Shown here: one piece after another, positions 7,627 through 8,655 of the stretch
Layout: each line of letters starts with the position of its first letter
Position numbering within the stretch: the stretch's first letter is position 1
Origin: a bacterium
GTDB lineage: Bacteria > SAR324 > XYD2-FULL-50-16
Direction of reading: 5' to 3'
Length of the DNA stretch: 8,655 nucleotides
Assembly (NCBI GenBank): GCA_024275165.1
Contig: JAJRZQ010000027.1
Location: forward strand, 1 to 8,655
Position numbers and translations under genes: made by a program
The notes under the pieces: model-generated
Told to the model about the DNA's origin: nothing
The model's database searches: none
Seen by the model: the letters and a program-made list of their open reading frames with translations, nothing else

Positions 7627-7633
7627 CCCCTCT
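7627..7633 (-). promoter_or_regulatory. Shine-Dalgarno site deciding the start at 7623
   Basis: On the minus strand AGAGGGG lies three bases (AAC) before the ATG at 7623, with its GAGG core five bases from the start. Nothing comparable precedes the in-frame ATG at 7728. This and the signal peptide that follows fix the start. Confidence 0.6.
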
Positions 7634-7696
7634 TTTTTCGTTTTGATATCGGTTAATCGTAGCTTTTCATTAGGCTCGCCTTCCTTAAGTTGTATT

Positions 7697-7724
7697 CGCA
7701 AAGCCAAGCCCCTGGCTTTTGCGG
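7697..7724 (-). other. Stem-loop in the leader of the RHS gene
   Basis: On the minus strand CGCAAAAGCC and GGCTTTGCG form a near-perfect stem with one bulge around AGGGGCTT. It lies in the untranslated leader if the start is at 7623. No T-run follows, so it is not an intrinsic terminator. A regulatory role is possible but nothing more specific can be said. Confidence 0.3.
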
Positions 7725-7742
7725 TCATCTTTGACAGAAAAA

Positions 7743-7811
7743 TAGGGTAAAAACCCTAGTCACAATATCATGGAAAATAAATTACCTGTCAACTGTAAAG
7801 AAACTTGACAG
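7743..7811. promoter_or_regulatory. Cluster of inverted repeats overlapping the putative promoter
   Basis: CTGTCAA at 7786-7792 and TTGACAG at 7805-7811 are perfect inverted copies with a 12-base gap; a third TTGACAG is at 7731-7737. A separate perfect repeat, TAGGGT/ACCCTA with an AAAA loop, occupies 7743-7758, near the expected transcription start. Such placement suits an operator. The two inverted TTGACA boxes could equally be back-to-back -35 elements of divergent promoters, although the plus-strand copy has no good -10. Confidence 0.3.
7764..7792 (-). promoter_or_regulatory. Possible sigma70-type promoter of the RHS gene
   Basis: The minus strand has TTGACA (7792-7787), a 17-base spacer and GATATT (7769-7764), the latter matching four of six consensus bases. 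The -35 is perfect and the surroundings are A+T-rich. The start point would fall near 7757, giving a leader of about 130 bases. Predicted from sequence only. Confidence 0.35.
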
Positions 7812-8000
7812 TATGTATTAAATAACTTTGTTTTTATTGCATTATTTATTAATATAGATAAATGCTATCCATCGCCGAGATGCGGCTATTTTTTTAAATT
7901 TCAATGAAGTAGGCCGATAGGAAGAAAAAAGTGAAAAATTATTTATTTTTTCTAAAAACAGAGACAAATCATCAGATCAAAAAGCATTTTGCTAATCACT
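7812..8000. other. A+T-rich intergenic stretch without a recognisable gene
   Basis: No frame of useful length or homology is visible on either strand. The only structure noted is a short GCCG/CGGC stem (about 7874-7886) followed by TATTTTTTT on the plus strand, a weak candidate terminator with no gene before it. The stretch ends at the palindrome at 8001. Confidence 0.4.
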
Positions 8001-8054
8001 CTTAAGGAACCTCTGAAAAACTCCAAGGAGGGAGTTTTTCAGAGGTTCCTTAAG
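8001..8054. repeat. Perfect 54-bp palindromic repeat (solo form of the left element)
   Basis: Arms 8001-8024 and 8031-8054 are exact reverse complements around the loop AAGGAG. Both arms end in CTTAAG. Bases 8030-8054 equal 274-298 of the left element, and the opposite arm matches 138-158 with one mismatch. It reads like the 161-bp element with its interior lost, leaving the two ends joined. No T-run follows in either direction, so it is not a good intrinsic terminator here. Confidence 0.8.
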
Positions 8055-8293
8055 TTAAGATTTGGATTCGTTCTCAAGGTCAATTGGTGCGCCGCTATGA
8101 CCTTGATTATGAAATTAGCCCTGATACCGGGGAAATCAGATTAATAACAGTTAAAGAACTGGGGCAGATGGTACCGGTCTTTTGCGCACCCAAAACTTAG
8201 CTTGGTTGAATATAGCCAAACCCAACAGCTTGCAACCTGCTACTGAATTTAGCCATCAATTTGGTTTTGTTCGCTCTTCTTGGGTTTCTAGTG
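8054..8293 (+). pseudogene. Fossil of a second SpvB-VCBS protein (N-terminal half, frameshifted)
   Basis: From 8060 the plus strand encodes IWIRSQGQLVRRYDLDYEIS, a SpvB segment that aligns without gaps to IQIRSAGSLLLAYKLNY (stop) LS of the main gene. The homology leaves this frame at a four-G run (8161-8164) and resumes one frame over with ADGTGLLRTQNLAW, matching SDGSSILRTHYFTW; loss of one G explains it. About 23 of 50 aligned residues are identical by eye. It then continues into a VCBS-type unit (FSHQFGFVRSSWVSS, compare LSSQYGMNQADF in the main gene). No start codon or 5' part remains: the homology begins a few codons after the palindrome. Not expected to make a functional protein. Confidence 0.75.
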
Positions 8294-8480
8294 TGGAAAC
8301 GATAAATTCATGTACAATGACCCCAGTGGGCATTGGGGGTTCTCGGTCGGCGGAATTAGTGTCGGTTGGAAGGTTGGATCGATTTTTGATAAAATCGACG
8401 ACGGCTACCACTCCGCCCTGGAGTCGGGGGATAAATCTTGGAAAAGCGTGGTCAAGGGGGCCGATGAATTCCGCATATGA
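8292..8480 (+). pseudogene. Fossil RHS-core end and short tail, fused to the SpvB-VCBS remnant
   Basis: A third frame, opening directly after a TAG at 8289-8291, reads GNDKFMYNDPSGHWGFS and runs to a TGA at 8478-8480. MYNDPSGHW is the hallmark end of the RHS-associated core (compare NNPINYSDPSGN in the main gene). About 49 residues of tail follow, including VGSIFDKIDDGYHSALESGDKSW, of no known function. From the ATG at 8310 a 56-residue peptide could be read, but there is no convincing Shine-Dalgarno. The jump from a VCBS unit to the RHS end means that the whole middle of the gene has been deleted, with the join near 8290-8300. Confidence 0.7.
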
Positions 8481-8514
8481 AAAATTATTCTTTTAATATT
8501 ATATGCTTTTTTTT

Positions 8515-8655
8515 AATGAATGCCTCCGGCGGCTGGGGGTTGAAAACCCCCAAACCCCTGTCGTAAAACTTAATGAAACAAACCGAGGGGTTCTAAGGGC
8601 CTTGGCCCTTAGCCCGCGGAGCATATTACTCTTCGAGGCGGGGTCGCGGCGTGCC
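8515..8655. repeat. GC-rich hairpin-bearing intergenic sequence at the right edge
   Basis: After an A+T-rich spacer the composition switches abruptly. Two perfect stems are visible: GGGGGTT/AACCCCC with loop GAA (8535-8551) and CTAAGGGCC/GGCCCTTAG with loop TT (8593-8612). AACCCC (8553-8558) can also pair with GGGGTT (8587-8592). No open frame of note is present. It looks like a structured repeat or the end of an unrelated element that continues beyond the window. Confidence 0.4.

Noticed and set aside
7624-7728. Start of the SpvB piece at the upstream ATG (7728)
   Set aside because: It would put 35 charged residues before a normal signal peptide, and it lacks the good ribosome site seen before 7623.
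7640-7730. A c-di-GMP (GEMM-I type) riboswitch in the leader, suggested by AAAGCTACG and TTAACCGAT
   Set aside because: The conserved blocks do not occur in the right order: there is no GGGCAAACC-like first strand and no GGGUCU or GGCCUAA after the GCAAAGC block. Only fragments match.
8182-8496. A 104-codon plus-strand protein as an independent gene
   Set aside because: Its first part matches SpvB-VCBS sequence in mid-domain and its last part runs out of frame across the RHS-core end, so it is a chance reading through a fossil gene.

Overview
The window is an accessory, toxin-type locus of a bacterium, almost certainly Gram-negative: it encodes a Sec-exported giant protein and a lipoprotein whose +2 residue (Asn) would favour outer-membrane sorting. 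I cannot place the lineage. Base composition is mixed: the large gene is near balanced, while its last ~440 bases, the lipoprotein gene and the upstream intergenic region are clearly A+T-rich. No rRNA, tRNA, CRISPR array, integrase or complete transposase is visible.

The main occupant (895-7623, minus strand) is one long reading frame for a SpvB / VCBS(FG-GAP) / TcdB-middle / RHS protein. This is the layout of a fused TcB-TcC toxin or polymorphic RHS toxin, with an N-terminal Sec signal peptide. One in-frame TAA (6847-6849) cuts it into a 258-codon N-terminal piece and a 1974-codon C-terminal piece. The C-terminal piece has seven VCBS-like repeats, a TcdB-like segment, many YD repeats, an unusual membrane hairpin ending in a lipobox, the RHS-associated core ending in DPSG, an alanine-rich repeat helix and an A+T-rich hydrophobic tip. 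Twenty-five bases after its stop lies a small lipoprotein gene (294-869), in the place where an immunity or accessory gene would be expected.

The locus is bracketed by a palindromic repeat family. A 161-bp element with 21-bp inverted ends lies at 138-298 and a 54-bp solo palindrome with the same ends at 8001-8054; both end in CTTAAG. The left element supplies the stop codon of the lipoprotein gene and a rho-independent-type terminator. The right one abuts the broken 5' end of a second SpvB-VCBS-RHS gene on the plus strand (8054-8480), which has collapsed to two short fragments by a large internal deletion and a one-base frameshift. The fossil aligns without gaps across the site of the TAA in the main gene and has a glutamate codon (GAA) there, so the TAA looks like a nonsense mutation.

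The remainder is a ~380-bp A+T-rich promoter region (7624-8000) with several TTGACAG boxes, 137 unassigned bases at the left edge, and a GC-rich hairpin-bearing repeat at the right edge.
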